From Desulfurococcaceae archaeon MEX13E-LK6-19 (GTDB lineage: Archaea; Thermoproteota; Thermoprotei_A; Sulfolobales; Desulfurococcaceae): DNA of 64,000 bases. Of this stretch, positions 17,243 to 26,545 are shown piece after piece. The stretch's first letter is position 1. Each line of letters starts with the position of its first letter. The position numbers were made by a program, and so were the translations under genes. The notes beneath the pieces are model-generated. The model was not told the origin of the DNA and searched no databases. It saw only the letters and a program-made list of their open reading frames with translations. The DNA lies in the NCBI GenBank assembly GCA_029637525.1, contig CP072660.1, forward strand, positions 1,761,612 to 1,825,611. Direction: 5' to 3'.

Positions 17243-18328
17243 TTACCTTACACGTCTAGCCATAGTCATTGCCATTACTGCTTTCTGTACGTGTAGACGG
17301 TTCTCTGCTTCTTCGAAGTAGAGGCTCTTCTCGTAGCTGTCTAGTACTTCGTCTGTTACTTCTTGTCCACGGTCGGCTGGGCCACAGTGCATGTAGTATG
17401 GTTTGCCTGCTTTTTCTAGTCTCTCCATTGTCACGATCCAGTCCTTGAACTTGGCCTGATACTCCTTAGCCTCTTGCTCGTGTACCTGGTTGTCGCTACT
17501 GAATGGCGGGAAGAAGCCCTTGGGGCTCCATGCCTTGGGGTATACGAATGTTGCTCCCTCGAATGCCTCGTCCATGTTGTGGACTATCTTGAACTCGCTG
17601 CCCCAGTATTCTTTAGCGTACTCTCTGACTTTGTTGATTACATCGTCTAGTAGCTCGAAGCCTGGTGGGTGTGCTATGTAGACGTCTGCTCCTAGCATAG
17701 CTGCTATTAGTGCAACACTCTGTGGTACAGCTAGTGGCTTGAGTCCGCCGGAGTATGCGTAGCTTACAACGAACTTCTTGCCCTTAAGGCTCTTAGGCCA
17801 TCCTAGGGCCTCGAGTGCTGCCATAGCGTCTGCTAGTGCCTGGAATGGGTGGTAGAGATCGTCCTCCATGTTTAGTACTGGGACGCTAGCCCATTTAGCG
17901 AACTCCTGTATGATCCTGTGCCCACGACCGATAATCCACTTAGCTGGTTTGCCATAGATACGTATGGCTATACCGTCACCATACCTGCTTAGGACTCTGG
18001 CTACGTCACGTATAGCTTCTGTCTGGTATGGAACCATGTCTTCTGGTAGTGTTGGAGTATAGACTTGGTCTGGAGCAATATAGATGCCCTGTCCACCTAG
18101 CTGATAGATACCAGTCTGGAAACTGTTCCTGGTACGAAGGCTCTTGTTGTAGAATATTAGGTATAGCGTCTTGCCCTTGAGATAAGGTGTCTCCACACCT
18201 AGATGGAACTTGTTCTTAAGGTCTCTAGCAGCCTCTAGTACCTTGAAGATATCATCGATGCTATAGTCGATGTTTCTTAGCCAGTGCTTACCAGAAAAGT
18301 AGCCTACATACCATGGGAGATCAGTCAT
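17243..18328 (-). CDS. YgeW-like carbamoyltransferase 1 (aspartate/ornithine transcarbamylase family)
   Basis: 361 residues from ATG 18328, chosen because GGGAGG lies 8 nt upstream. The carbamoyl phosphate loop is SLRTR (about residues 63-67). The second domain runs through KKFVVSYAYSGGLKPLAVPQ, then an AHPPGFELL stretch and FVYPKAWSP, and closely follows E. coli YgeW (TWAYSPSYGKPLSVPQ, AHPEGYDL, VYPKSWAP as recalled). The HPxQ motif is HPFQ, and the usual HCLP motif is HCGP. In bacterial purine clusters YgeW-type enzymes are thought to phosphorolyse a ureido compound to carbamoyl phosphate, which carbamate kinase uses to make ATP. Biosynthetic OTC or ATC identity is unlikely, since neither arginine nor pyrimidine genes adjoin. 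Confidence 0.82.
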   Translation of the reverse strand: MTDLPWYVGYFSGKHWLRNIDYSIDDIFKVLEAARDLKNKFHLGVETPYLKGKTLYLIFYNKSLRTRNSFQTGIYQLGGQGIYIAPDQVYTPTLPEDMVPYQTEAIRDVARVLSRYGDGIAIRIYGKPAKWIIGRGHRIIQEFAKWASVPVLNMEDDLYHPFQALADAMAALEALGWPKSLKGKKFVVSYAYSGGLKPLAVPQSVALIAAMLGADVYIAHPPGFELLDDVINKVREYAKEYWGSEFKIVHNMDEAFEGATFVYPKAWSPKGFFPPFSSDNQVHEQEAKEYQAKFKDWIVTMERLEKAGKPYYMHCGPADRGQEVTDEVLDSYEKSLYFEEAENRLHVQKAVMAMTMARRVR

Positions 18329-18524
18329 ACACCCAGCCTCCCACAATATAGTTCAAGAAGAAAATAGTATGTGGAGGAAATATAAAATCTTTCATCATAA
18401 AATACCCCGATAAAAACACCCAACAATAAACACCATTTAACACCATTATGTCTACAGTATTACAATAACCCAGGATTCATTATAACACCTATTAATAAAC
18501 TTGAAAAAGATAACGAAAACCTGC

Positions 18525-18590
18525 AACGGTCAGAGAGGGCGACACTCGTCACCCCGAAATCAGCCAGCGAGGAGGTAACTCATCATACCA
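18525..18590 (-). ncRNA. C/D box guide RNA
   Basis: On the minus strand all four boxes appear in order: C, ATGATGA (18586-18580); 16-nt guide; D', CTGA (18563-18560); spacer; C', GTGACGA (18552-18546); 12-nt guide; D, CTGA (18533-18530). Both guide elements are GC-rich in otherwise AT-rich sequence. Archaeal C/D RNAs direct 2'-O-methylation five bases upstream of D or D'. Targets would be rRNA or tRNA sequences complementary to the guides at 18564-18579 and 18534-18545; I have not assigned them. Confidence 0.8.
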
Positions 18591-18715
18591 TAAATACAGT
18601 AACTCCAGGAATTATATCGTTCATCTTCTCTCTTATATAGTCCTTTATATAGTATTACCGTTACGTAATACCCAATGAATAGATAGTACAAAAGTATTAT
18701 CTAAGGGGATCTATT

Positions 18716-19687
18716 TTGCATAAACTAATTATATTATTAATATTGACCATATTACTTGCCAGCATGACAATTACAACAAATATTATCATCACTAAAGGTC
18801 TTAGGATAAACCTGTACGCAACTAGAACCATAGATGGCGATCCGAGTGATTGGGTAGGTATACCTCCTTCGACTGATAATAATTACACGTACAGCAATGG
18901 AGAATGGATATGGCGTGATGCAGTAAATGATGTTCAGGATGTACCCAATGTTGATATAACGGGTGCTGATATAACAGAGATAAGAGTTACGTCAAATAGT
19001 ACACATTTGTTTTTATTGATAAAGTTTTCTAATCTTACATCATTAGGTCAGTCAGGCGAGCCAGGAATTTTCATAACGATAGACATTGATCATACTACAG
19101 GTAGCGGAAACAATGATTTTGCCTATGCCAGTGAAACCTATGTCGCTAGTTCAGGTGATGCAAATTGGGAAAGACAGATAGTAATATGTTTATCAGTAAG
19201 TACTGTTGCAGATGGAGTACTTATTCATGGCGATGGGGTTACTGTGAGTAATGGAGGAAGCCCTCTGGACATTTTAGATACACAGTACAACGATGTATCA
19301 TCAGTTAACTCGGTTTTTGCAGCAAGTAGTGTATACAACACTGTAGAAGCTGCAATAGCTTGGAGTGATCTTGGGATAGATCCGTCAGTCTATTTTGCAA
19401 ATGGAAATTATTTAAGAATTGAAGTCATAACTACGGGCATGGATTCCAATGGTCTCGTAATCGAATATCTAGGACCTACTGGTAGCGACCCCACTGTTTC
19501 TGATGCTGTTGACGCAATGTCTTTACTCACAACACCTCAGGAAGTAAGTGACAACAATGTAGATTACTACGCCGACATATTATTTACTAATGATCCTACG
19601 CCAGCTCCTGAAAACGGAGTTCTCATCGCATTAGTATTCATCATTACAATAATCATAGTAATCATAAAACTCTTGTATAAAACATAA
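18716..19687 (+). CDS. Exported, membrane-anchored protein with a CBM9/glucodextranase-C-like domain
   Basis: 323 residues: hydrophobic signal segment (about 3-27), a beta-rich extracellular domain, and a C-terminal membrane anchor (about 300-319) followed by a short basic tail. The domain begins TIDGDPSDWVGIPP, the usual opening of CBM9-like/DOMON-like surface domains that bind carbohydrate or cap larger glycoside hydrolases, and has many N-glycosylation sequons. No catalytic motif was seen. TTG start with AAGGGGA upstream. It interrupts the two carbamoyltransferase genes on the opposite strand, with no evident link to them. Confidence 0.7.
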   Translation: MHKLIILLILTILLASMTITTNIIITKGLRINLYATRTIDGDPSDWVGIPPSTDNNYTYSNGEWIWRDAVNDVQDVPNVDITGADITEIRVTSNSTHLFLLIKFSNLTSLGQSGEPGIFITIDIDHTTGSGNNDFAYASETYVASSGDANWERQIVICLSVSTVADGVLIHGDGVTVSNGGSPLDILDTQYNDVSSVNSVFAASSVYNTVEAAIAWSDLGIDPSVYFANGNYLRIEVITTGMDSNGLVIEYLGPTGSDPTVSDAVDAMSLLTTPQEVSDNNVDYYADILFTNDPTPAPENGVLIALVFIITIIIVIIKLLYKT

Positions 19688-19697
19688 GATGAAGTAT

Positions 19698-19714
19698 AAA
19701 GAGAAAGAAAAAAA
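19698..19714 (-). terminator. Pyrimidine tract after second carbamoyltransferase
   Basis: 17 consecutive pyrimidines on the minus strand, starting 9 nt beyond the stop of the carbamoyltransferase gene at 19723. Confidence 0.45.
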
Positions 19715-19722
19715 TAAATAGA

Positions 19723-20775
19723 TTACTTTACTCCGTATAGTGTTAGTGCTAGTACTGCTGCTTTTGTCCATAATCCGTTTTCTGCTTGTTCGTAGATTAT
19801 TGATCTCTTGGGGTCGTCTATGACATCGTCGTCTGCTTCGTACCCACGGAATATTGGTAGTACGTGCATTAGTACTCCGTGTTTGTCCATGAGGTCCATG
19901 AGCTGTCTTGTTACTTTCCAGTGTTTGTATTTCTCGTAGATTTTTAGTTCTTCGTCTTTGAACTTGCTGTAGCCTAGTTCTACTAGTTTGGGTGATGCCC
20001 AGTTTCTGGGGAATACGGCGTGTGCTCCACGTAGTGCTTCTTCGAGATTGTCTGTGAATTCTAGGCTTCCACCACTCTCCTCAGCGTTCTTCTTCGCTAT
20101 CTCCATTAGCTTGGGGTCTAGGTCAAAGCCTGGTGGCCTAGCTACAACCACGTCTACGCCGAATCTCGTGAACAAGATTATGTCTTCTTGTACGCTACAC
20201 CATCCACGTATTTCTGGGCTGTAGGCCCACATTACAACATATTTCTTGCCCTGTATCTTACCAAATCTCTCCTCGAATGTCATGAGGTCTGCTAGTCCCT
20301 GTGTTGGATGGAACTTGTCGTCAGCCATATTGATTACTGGTACACGTGCATGTTTAGCATATGTTTGGAGTACAGCATTACCACGTCCATACACATAGTC
20401 TATTGCTTTGTCTAGTATACGTATACCAATACCGTGTCCATACCTCTCATACATTACAGCAACATCCTTGTCCGCTTCACCAACTTTCTTCTCGCCGACA
20501 GCAAGCCTGGTGGTCTTGGCCTCAATATATGCTGCATGTCCGCCAAGCATTGCCATTGCTGCTTCGAATGCTGCTCTTGTTCTAGTTGATGGGGCATAGA
20601 ATAGCATGAAGAATACTTTCCTGTCTAGTATTCTTGGTATATCCTGTAGGCCGAAGTAATGGTATCTCCATTTTAGTTCTTTGGCTAGGTTTAACGCTAT
20701 TCTAATCTCGTCTACGCTCCAGTCGAGAGTTGATATAAGGTCTTTGCCACTAAGATCTGTTACTAAATGCTTCAT
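19723..20775 (-). CDS. YgeW-like carbamoyltransferase 2 (aspartate/ornithine transcarbamylase family)
   Basis: 350 residues. Carbamoyl phosphate loop STRTR (about 63-67), HPTQGLADLM, and a second domain with KKYVVMWAYSPEIRGWCSVQ, then FTRFGVDVVVARPPGFDL, matching the YgeW order better than OTC or ATC. The HCLP motif is replaced by HVLP, so the conserved Cys is lost. A paralogue of the enzyme at 17243; the two share overall plan but diverge at the substrate-side motifs, suggesting different ureido substrates or successive steps. ATG with GGGGTG upstream. About 100 bp downstream of the deaminase-type amidohydrolase gene on the same strand. Confidence 0.82.
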   Translation of the reverse strand: MKHLVTDLSGKDLISTLDWSVDEIRIALNLAKELKWRYHYFGLQDIPRILDRKVFFMLFYAPSTRTRAAFEAAMAMLGGHAAYIEAKTTRLAVGEKKVGEADKDVAVMYERYGHGIGIRILDKAIDYVYGRGNAVLQTYAKHARVPVINMADDKFHPTQGLADLMTFEERFGKIQGKKYVVMWAYSPEIRGWCSVQEDIILFTRFGVDVVVARPPGFDLDPKLMEIAKKNAEESGGSLEFTDNLEEALRGAHAVFPRNWASPKLVELGYSKFKDEELKIYEKYKHWKVTRQLMDLMDKHGVLMHVLPIFRGYEADDDVIDDPKRSIIYEQAENGLWTKAAVLALTLYGVK

Positions 20776-20881
20776 AACAATACACCCCTGCCAGGTAGAC
20801 GTCTCTTAGTTAATCTATGCATGGCGCGAGTAAATAAAAATAGAGTTGGCAAAAAATGTTTGACACAAAAGAAAGTAATGT

Positions 20882-22285
20882 TTATATTATTTCCCAGATT
20901 GTCTCTACTTCTTTGCAGATACCCGTTCTCTCGTAGAGTTTATATGCTGCTTTGTCTGCTTCATTAAGAACTTCTTCTTCATCTATTGTTAATACTTTAC
21001 GTTCATACATTACGAGTTTGCCATCGATGATAACGTTTCTAACGTCATGACCTGACGCAGAGTAGACTAGATGCGATAATGGGTTGTTCAGCGGCTTTAG
21101 GTGGGGTCTCCAGTAGTCAATAGTGATGATGTCTGCTTTCTTACCAACTTCTATACTACCAATCATGTGTTCTAGCATGAGTGCTTTTGCACCATTTATC
21201 GTCGCCATCTCTATTACTTCTTCGACACGTATTGCTCTCGGGTCACCTGTTCTTATTGGCTGCAAGAGCGCTGCATACTTCATTTCACGCAACAAGTCAT
21301 AGGTATCGTTGCTTGGCCCCCCATCGGTGCCTAGGGCGACGTTGACTCCCGCCTTAATCATATCGCTTACTCTAGCCATGCCGGAGGCTAGTTTCATGTT
21401 ACTACATGGATTATGGCTTACACTGGTTTTTGTCTCCGCAAGCAATCTTATCTCGTTATCATCAACCCATATCACATGAACAAGAACAACATTTGGCCCT
21501 GTTAGTCCCAGCCAATGCGCGAATTCAACAGGTTTCTTACCAAACTTCTTGACTGTATACTCGACGTCTTCACGTACTTCAGCTAGATGCATTGTAATAC
21601 CTGTTTTCAGCTCACGGGCTTTCTCAGCTATTTTCCTGTATAGCTCTGGTGATACCGCTCCAGGTGTTCTAGGACCAAACCATATCCAGATCCTGTCTCT
21701 CCATCCATGGTATTTGTTGTAAAGCCTAACGGTGTCATTGAAGCTCGTGTCTCCATCCTCTATTAAACCGGGATGGAGAGCATTCTCTTCCAGGGCATAG
21801 CCAGTTAAGTCCATGACATGTCTTGCCAACGCCGCTCTTATACCACTTGGCTTGATAACCTCTTCTATGATACGATCTGGCCCGTATCTCCCCACGAGAC
21901 CTGTTTCCAGGAATGTTGTTGTACCACTCTTGATCATCTCGAGAACAGCTAGTTTAGCACTAACCACCGCTTCATCTGGCGTGTAGTTTCCTTGGAGAGG
22001 CCATATTCTCTTAGTGAGCCAGTCTATAAGCGTTACATAGTTGGCGCATCCACGTAGAAGAGCCTGCATCATATGAACGTGCGTGTTAACCAAGCCTGGC
22101 ATGATAATGTCTCTAGTAGCATTAATTACTATGTCGCTATGGTACTTGTAGTCCTTGTCTAACTCATCTCTCTTACCAACAGCAACAATAACTTCGTCAT
22201 CAATAGCTACCGCGCCATTTCTTATGATACGTCTTTCTTTATCAAGAGTGATAACCCATCCTCCACGAATATAGATATCAGCCAT
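20882..22285 (-). CDS. Deaminase-type amidohydrolase (TRZ/ATZ family; guanine, 8-oxoguanine or MTA/SAH deaminase-like)
   Basis: 467 residues. Metal ligands: H69 and H71 in NTHVHMMQALLRG, the His in MHLAEVREDV, the His in VLVHVIWVDD and the Asp in ALGTDGGPSNDTYDLLREMK. The last motif is the one shared by guanine, 8-oxoguanine and hydroxyatrazine-type aminohydrolases and by MTA/SAH deaminases. It is a second, more typical member of the family beside the SsnA-like enzyme at 4192. Because it is divergent from adenine deaminase and next to carbamoyltransferase 2, guanine or another oxopurine is the likeliest substrate; the sequence alone does not settle this. The ATG at 22285 is preceded by GGTGTGAT. 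Confidence 0.82.
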   Translation of the reverse strand: MADIYIRGGWVITLDKERRIIRNGAVAIDDEVIVAVGKRDELDKDYKYHSDIVINATRDIIMPGLVNTHVHMMQALLRGCANYVTLIDWLTKRIWPLQGNYTPDEAVVSAKLAVLEMIKSGTTTFLETGLVGRYGPDRIIEEVIKPSGIRAALARHVMDLTGYALEENALHPGLIEDGDTSFNDTVRLYNKYHGWRDRIWIWFGPRTPGAVSPELYRKIAEKARELKTGITMHLAEVREDVEYTVKKFGKKPVEFAHWLGLTGPNVVLVHVIWVDDNEIRLLAETKTSVSHNPCSNMKLASGMARVSDMIKAGVNVALGTDGGPSNDTYDLLREMKYAALLQPIRTGDPRAIRVEEVIEMATINGAKALMLEHMIGSIEVGKKADIITIDYWRPHLKPLNNPLSHLVYSASGHDVRNVIIDGKLVMYERKVLTIDEEEVLNEADKAAYKLYERTGICKEVETIWEII

Positions 22286-22452
22286 TAGGGTATCACACCC
22301 TGTTTAAACTAGTTTCTCTCGAGAAAAAAGAGTCCTACCCGTTGATGGTGTTGTGTTCTGCTGTGGAAATACTTCATCACTGATAGATTTAATTTGCTGG
22401 AAGACTATAATTAAAGTAAATACACGTCTGGTTATGGCTGGGTGATACACTA
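22286..22452. promoter_or_regulatory. Divergent promoter region, amidohydrolase / adenine deaminase
   Basis: 167 bp between divergent start codons. A TATA-like CTATAATTAAAG at 22405-22416 lies about 40 nt before the adenine deaminase start, which would give a short leader carrying the GGTGAT ribosome site at 22441-22446. No clear repeated operator was found. Confidence 0.45.
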
Positions 22453-24267
22453 TTGTTTAGCCTTCTAGAGAGACCACGTAAATTGATAAAAGCCGCTTTA
22501 GGAGAAATAAAGGCCGATCTAGTGATCAAGAACACGAAACTAGTAAATGTTGTCACAGCGGAAATCCTCGAGAACATAGACATAGTAGTATACGATGGAC
22601 ACATAGTCAGGGTAGACCAAATAAAAGATCTTGACAAATACATCGGGCCAAAGACAAAAATCATAGACGGCAAGAAATACTATGCACTACCTGGGTTCAT
22701 AGAAACGCATGTACACATAGAATCCAGTATGCTTAATGTTAGAGAATTCGGTAAACTAGCTGCGATGCATGGCGTCACAACCGTTGTAGCCGATCCACAT
22801 GAAATAGGGAATGTACTAGGTGTCGATGGTATACGCTATTTTATAGAGGAGAGTAGATACACACCCGTCAGATTCTTCTTCGAGGTACCAAGCTGTGTAC
22901 CAGCAGTAGACCCCAGCTACGGCGTTGATAGTGGTGGACAACGCATTGACTCCGGACAAGTAGCAGTATTAATGCAAGACCCCGGGATCATTGGTTTAGG
23001 CGAAGTAATGGATATAGTTAGCGTATGGGATGCCCGCACAGAAATACTGGTAAAAATTGCTGCCGCCAAACTAGCCCATAAAGTAGTCGACGGACACGCC
23101 CCTCTTATCCGTGGAGAAAAACTTGATGCATACCTAGTAGCAGGTATAAGCAGCGACCATGAATCAACATTTGCCGACGAGGCTCTCGAAAAGCTTAGGA
23201 AAGGAATGTATGTCTTCATGAGAGAGGGGAGTGCATGGAAGAACCTGAAGGAGTTAGCTAAACTGGTGACAGAGTACAAGATCGATACACGTAGGCTCAC
23301 ATTAGCTGCCGATGACATAAGTGTTGAGGATCTTGTTGAGAAAGGTTACATGGACTATATAGTTAATCTGGCAATAGAATATGGAATCGATCCCATCAAG
23401 GCAATCCAAATGGTAACAATAAATGCTGCCGAACACCTAAGACTCGACGACAAGATAGGTATGATAGCCCCTGGTAGATACGCCGATATACTCTTGGTAC
23501 CGAGCATAGAGAAAATCCAGATCTCCAAGACTATTATTGGAGGCAAACTAGTTTACGACAATGGTAAATGGCTCTTTAAGGCAGATGGTGAGTACACGTA
23601 TCCAGAGAAGGCAAGGAAGACAATAAACTTGAAGAAAATACCTGAACCACATGAGCTACTGATAAAAGCGCCTATTGAGAAAGGCTTAGCAAAAATAAAC
23701 TTAATCAAAGCAATCCCGGGCAGTGCATTAACCAAATGGGAGAAAACAGAAGTACCAATAGAAGACGGTTACCTCAAGGCACTCCCCGAAGAAGACATCG
23801 CTTATATCGCTGTTCTCGATAGACATCATGCATCAGGAAACATAGGCAGAGGTTTTGTCAAAGGACTTGGACTAAGAGAAGGCGCTATAGCACAGACAAT
23901 AGCACATGACACACACAACCTCATAGTAGCTGGCACTAATCCACGTGACATGGTTGTCGCGATAAAGAAAGTTGTCGAGACAGGAGGTGGAATCGTTGTT
24001 GCTGTTAAAGGCAAGGTCAAAGCTGTTGTTAGACTACCAATAGCAGGACTTGTAAGTGATGCTGACTACAAGACTGTTTACAAGGAGCTCAAGGACGTAG
24101 AGAAGAACTTGAAGAAACTTGGAGTAGACTTCAATAATATACACATGACACTAGGACTACTAGCCTTACCCGTGATACCAGAGCTACGTGTAACAGATAA
24201 AGGTCTCGTCGATGTATTCAACGCGAAAATAGTCGACCCCATAATAGAAGTTGTTGAAAAGAAGTAA
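22453..24267 (+). CDS. ade: Adenine deaminase
   Basis: 604 residues, normal for Ade. Converts adenine to hypoxanthine plus ammonia. Metal-site motif ETHVHIESSMLNVREF, then ADPHEIGNVLG, DGHAP (active site) and LAADDISVEDL; the C-terminal part has the family block RHHASGNIGRGFVKGLGL followed by IAHDTHNLIVAGTN and PIAGLVSD. TTG start at 22453 has GGTGAT 6 nt upstream. It opens a plus-strand pair with the allantoinase-like gene and is divergent from the other amidohydrolase. Together with xanthine dehydrogenase and AMP phosphorylase in this window it would feed adenine bases into catabolism. Confidence 0.95.
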   Translation: MFSLLERPRKLIKAALGEIKADLVIKNTKLVNVVTAEILENIDIVVYDGHIVRVDQIKDLDKYIGPKTKIIDGKKYYALPGFIETHVHIESSMLNVREFGKLAAMHGVTTVVADPHEIGNVLGVDGIRYFIEESRYTPVRFFFEVPSCVPAVDPSYGVDSGGQRIDSGQVAVLMQDPGIIGLGEVMDIVSVWDARTEILVKIAAAKLAHKVVDGHAPLIRGEKLDAYLVAGISSDHESTFADEALEKLRKGMYVFMREGSAWKNLKELAKLVTEYKIDTRRLTLAADDISVEDLVEKGYMDYIVNLAIEYGIDPIKAIQMVTINAAEHLRLDDKIGMIAPGRYADILLVPSIEKIQISKTIIGGKLVYDNGKWLFKADGEYTYPEKARKTINLKKIPEPHELLIKAPIEKGLAKINLIKAIPGSALTKWEKTEVPIEDGYLKALPEEDIAYIAVLDRHHASGNIGRGFVKGLGLREGAIAQTIAHDTHNLIVAGTNPRDMVVAIKKVVETGGGIVVAVKGKVKAVVRLPIAGLVSDADYKTVYKELKDVEKNLKKLGVDFNNIHMTLGLLALPVIPELRVTDKGLVDVFNAKIVDPIIEVVEKK

Positions 24268-24273
24268 CATACA

Positions 24274-24299
24274 TTTTTTCCTTTCCTTCTCATTTCTTC
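24274..24299 (+). terminator. Pyrimidine-rich terminator after ade
   Basis: 26 nt with a single purine, starting 6 nt past the adenine deaminase stop codon. Confidence 0.55.
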
Positions 24300-24431
24300 A
24301 AGTGATAGAAATACATGCTTTACACCTCCATGGGCTACAGTGATCTTAGCAAGCTGGTAAGATTATTTAAGAATCTTAATGTATCCTATTAGTTGAAGAG
24401 AATCTTTACTCTATAACCGTAGGGAGGATGC

Positions 24432-25787
24432 TTGGTATTGTCTTCATTACTTATAAAAAACGCTAGAGTATTTATTAATGGAGAACCCGTTGAAGCCTCT
24501 ATCTACGTGGAAAACGGTGTCGTCAAATCTATTACAAAAAACCATGAGCCATTACTGAGTAGAGCTGAAACCATTATTGATGCCGAAAATAAGCCTGTTA
24601 TACCAGGAGGTATAGACATTCATGCACACATATACGATCCCGATTATACTCATCATGAAGACTGGCGTACAGGTAGTTTAGCAGCTGGCTATGGAGGTAT
24701 AACAACTGTTTTTGATATGCCTCTTAGAATGTTTGTTGACAACATAGAGAAACTATACCTCAAGGTTAAGAAGGGTCTGGAGGACTCGTATGTCAACTTC
24801 GGCATCCATGCTGGTATGATGAAAGACGAGAACTTGACTGCTATACCAGAGCTTGCAGAACACGGTGTCATAGGATTTAAGGTGTTTACACTCAAGCCCT
24901 GGGGTGCTAGTGACCACGCTATACTTAAGATAATGGATCTTGTACGTAGTGTCGATGGCGTCGTAATGGTTCATGCCGAAGATGATGCTCTCATTGATAG
25001 AGGTCTTGAGGAGATGAAGAACAGGACGGATCCACTGGCTCACCACGAGGCACGTAGCGATGTTGCTGAAGCAGCTGCCATATCAAAGATAGGGTTCTAC
25101 GCTATGGTCACTAGGGCTCATACACATATTGTCCATGTTACATCGAAACTTGGTGCCGAGAGAATAGCGTATTTCAAGAAGAAGGGTGTGAAACTAACCG
25201 CCGAGACCTGCCCCCAATACTTATTCTTCACTAGAAAAGATGTGGAGAAATGGGGTAACTACCTAAAGTGTGCTCCATCGATAAAGACTGGTGCCGATGT
25301 AGAGGGGTTATGGGATGCTATAGCCTCTGGTGTAATAGATGCTATAGCGAGTGACCATGCCCCGGCTCCTAGGAATGAGAAAGAAGTAGATGTATGGAGT
25401 GCATGGGGAGGTCTTCCAGTAATAGAGCTGATAATACCATTCACTTACACTTTTGGTGTGAAGAAGGGAAGAATAAGCTTCAGCAGGTTCGTTGAGGTAG
25501 TCTCTACAAATCCTGCCAAGATAATGAAGCTTTATCCCAGGAAAGGAGCCATACTACCCGGTAGTGATGCTGATCTTGTTGTATTAGATGTAGATTATTG
25601 CGAAAAAGTAGATCCAGCTAAGCTGCACCATAAAGTAGACTGGTGTCCCTGGGAAGGCGTCGAGCTATGTGGATGGCCGCGCCACGTTATAGTCAATGGA
25701 GAACTGCTTATACAAGACCGTGAACTCGTAGGAAAACCTGGTATGGGAAGATACGTCGGCGAGTACTTTAAGAAAACAAAAGAGTAG
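24432..25787 (+). CDS. Allantoinase / hydantoinase-type cyclic amidohydrolase
   Basis: 451 residues. Cyclic amidohydrolase with H64/H66 in IDIHAHIYDPD, the carbamylated lysine K150 in GVIGFKVF, His in MVHAEDD and in HIVHVTS, and the metal Asp in IASDHAP. MPLR after the GGITTVFD segment, ETCPQYLFF and VWSAWGGLPVIEL resemble allantoinase (AllB) and HyuA more than dihydroorotase. It would open a cyclic ureide such as a hydantoin. TTG start with GGGAGG upstream. Bacterial urate clusters carry HyuA in this position. Dihydropyrimidinase or dihydroorotase are alternatives. It converges with mocA, 7 bp away. Confidence 0.83.
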   Translation: MVLSSLLIKNARVFINGEPVEASIYVENGVVKSITKNHEPLLSRAETIIDAENKPVIPGGIDIHAHIYDPDYTHHEDWRTGSLAAGYGGITTVFDMPLRMFVDNIEKLYLKVKKGLEDSYVNFGIHAGMMKDENLTAIPELAEHGVIGFKVFTLKPWGASDHAILKIMDLVRSVDGVVMVHAEDDALIDRGLEEMKNRTDPLAHHEARSDVAEAAAISKIGFYAMVTRAHTHIVHVTSKLGAERIAYFKKKGVKLTAETCPQYLFFTRKDVEKWGNYLKCAPSIKTGADVEGLWDAIASGVIDAIASDHAPAPRNEKEVDVWSAWGGLPVIELIIPFTYTFGVKKGRISFSRFVEVVSTNPAKIMKLYPRKGAILPGSDADLVVLDVDYCEKVDPAKLHHKVDWCPWEGVELCGWPRHVIVNGELLIQDRELVGKPGMGRYVGEYFKKTKE

Positions 25788-25794
25788 TACTCTT

Positions 25795-26451
25795 TCACCT
25801 AATCCATTTTATGCCGAACAAGTTTTCTGCTTCAGCCAGATCTTTTGGTTCATCAATATCGTATACTACACCAAAATCATCTGTATCAATGTATATTTTA
25901 TAGGTGGTAAATCTACGTAGAAAGCCTTTCAAACCACGTTCTTCCTCGGTTATCTCCAGTATATGTTTAGCTAGGTTCCTCGAAACCATAAGAGGATGTC
26001 CTCCTTTCCCATTGTATCTTGGCAGTAAGATAAAGTCTTTTCCACTACGATATAATTCAATCGCCTTGTTCAATAGTTCTCCTATAGTGCTTTCTTTGAT
26101 AAACGGGACATCGCCTGGATGGATTATAACTATGTCACTATACTTCAAGACACTTGCAACACCTGTTTTCACCGAGAAAGACATGCCTTTATAGTAATCT
26201 GGATTATACACATACTTAACACCAGTATCACCAACAGCTCTAATTATATTAGTAAAATCATGGCCGACAACAACCACTACTTCATCAACATCATCATATC
26301 TAAGATACTTATCAATAAGGTATCTCAACAAAGATTTCTCTACGCCGTTATCTCTTATTTTCTGAACAAGCTTTCCTCCAGGAAATCTCGTCGACTCTCC
26401 AGCAGCAAGAACTATACATGAAATAAACTGGCCGCCCATAATTCTAGCCAA
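25795..26451 (-). CDS. mocA: MocA/MobA-like nucleotidyltransferase (molybdenum cofactor cytidylyltransferase)
   Basis: 218 residues. NTP-transferase signature LAAGESTRFPGGK at the N-terminus, then YNPDYYKGMSFSVKTG, HPGDVPFI (metal Asp) and NGKGGHPLMV. The GMSxSV and GHP motifs are those of MocA, which adds CMP to molybdopterin for xanthine dehydrogenase-family enzymes. That fits its position between the amidohydrolase and the XDH genes. TTG at 26451 is the outermost start; ATG at 26439 is equally possible. The FPGGK loop and missing GMP-specific features argue against MobA. Confidence 0.83.
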   Translation of the reverse strand: MARIMGGQFISCIVLAAGESTRFPGGKLVQKIRDNGVEKSLLRYLIDKYLRYDDVDEVVVVVGHDFTNIIRAVGDTGVKYVYNPDYYKGMSFSVKTGVASVLKYSDIVIIHPGDVPFIKESTIGELLNKAIELYRSGKDFILLPRYNGKGGHPLMVSRNLAKHILEITEEERGLKGFLRRFTTYKIYIDTDDFGVVYDIDEPKDLAEAENLFGIKWIR

Positions 26452-26545
26452 TATCTAGACCCCAGTCTCATTGTCTGGAAAAACTCTACAAAACGATAGT
26501 ATTTAAGGAATAGTGCTTTGGTCACAAGAGTAAACAAATTAAATG

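Noticed and set aside
17243-20775. Biosynthetic ornithine carbamoyltransferase of arginine synthesis
   Set aside because: No arginine genes nearby; the HCLP motif and second-domain sequence match YgeW-type proteins instead.
22330-22382. GTGATGA/CTGA elements between the amidohydrolase and ade suggesting a C/D RNA
   Set aside because: On either strand one box is good but the partner boxes are missing or have three mismatches; the region is better explained as a divergent promoter.
24300-24360. GTGATAG...CTGG as a C/D RNA before the allantoinase-like gene
   Set aside because: Both boxes deviate from consensus and no terminal stem or second box pair exists.
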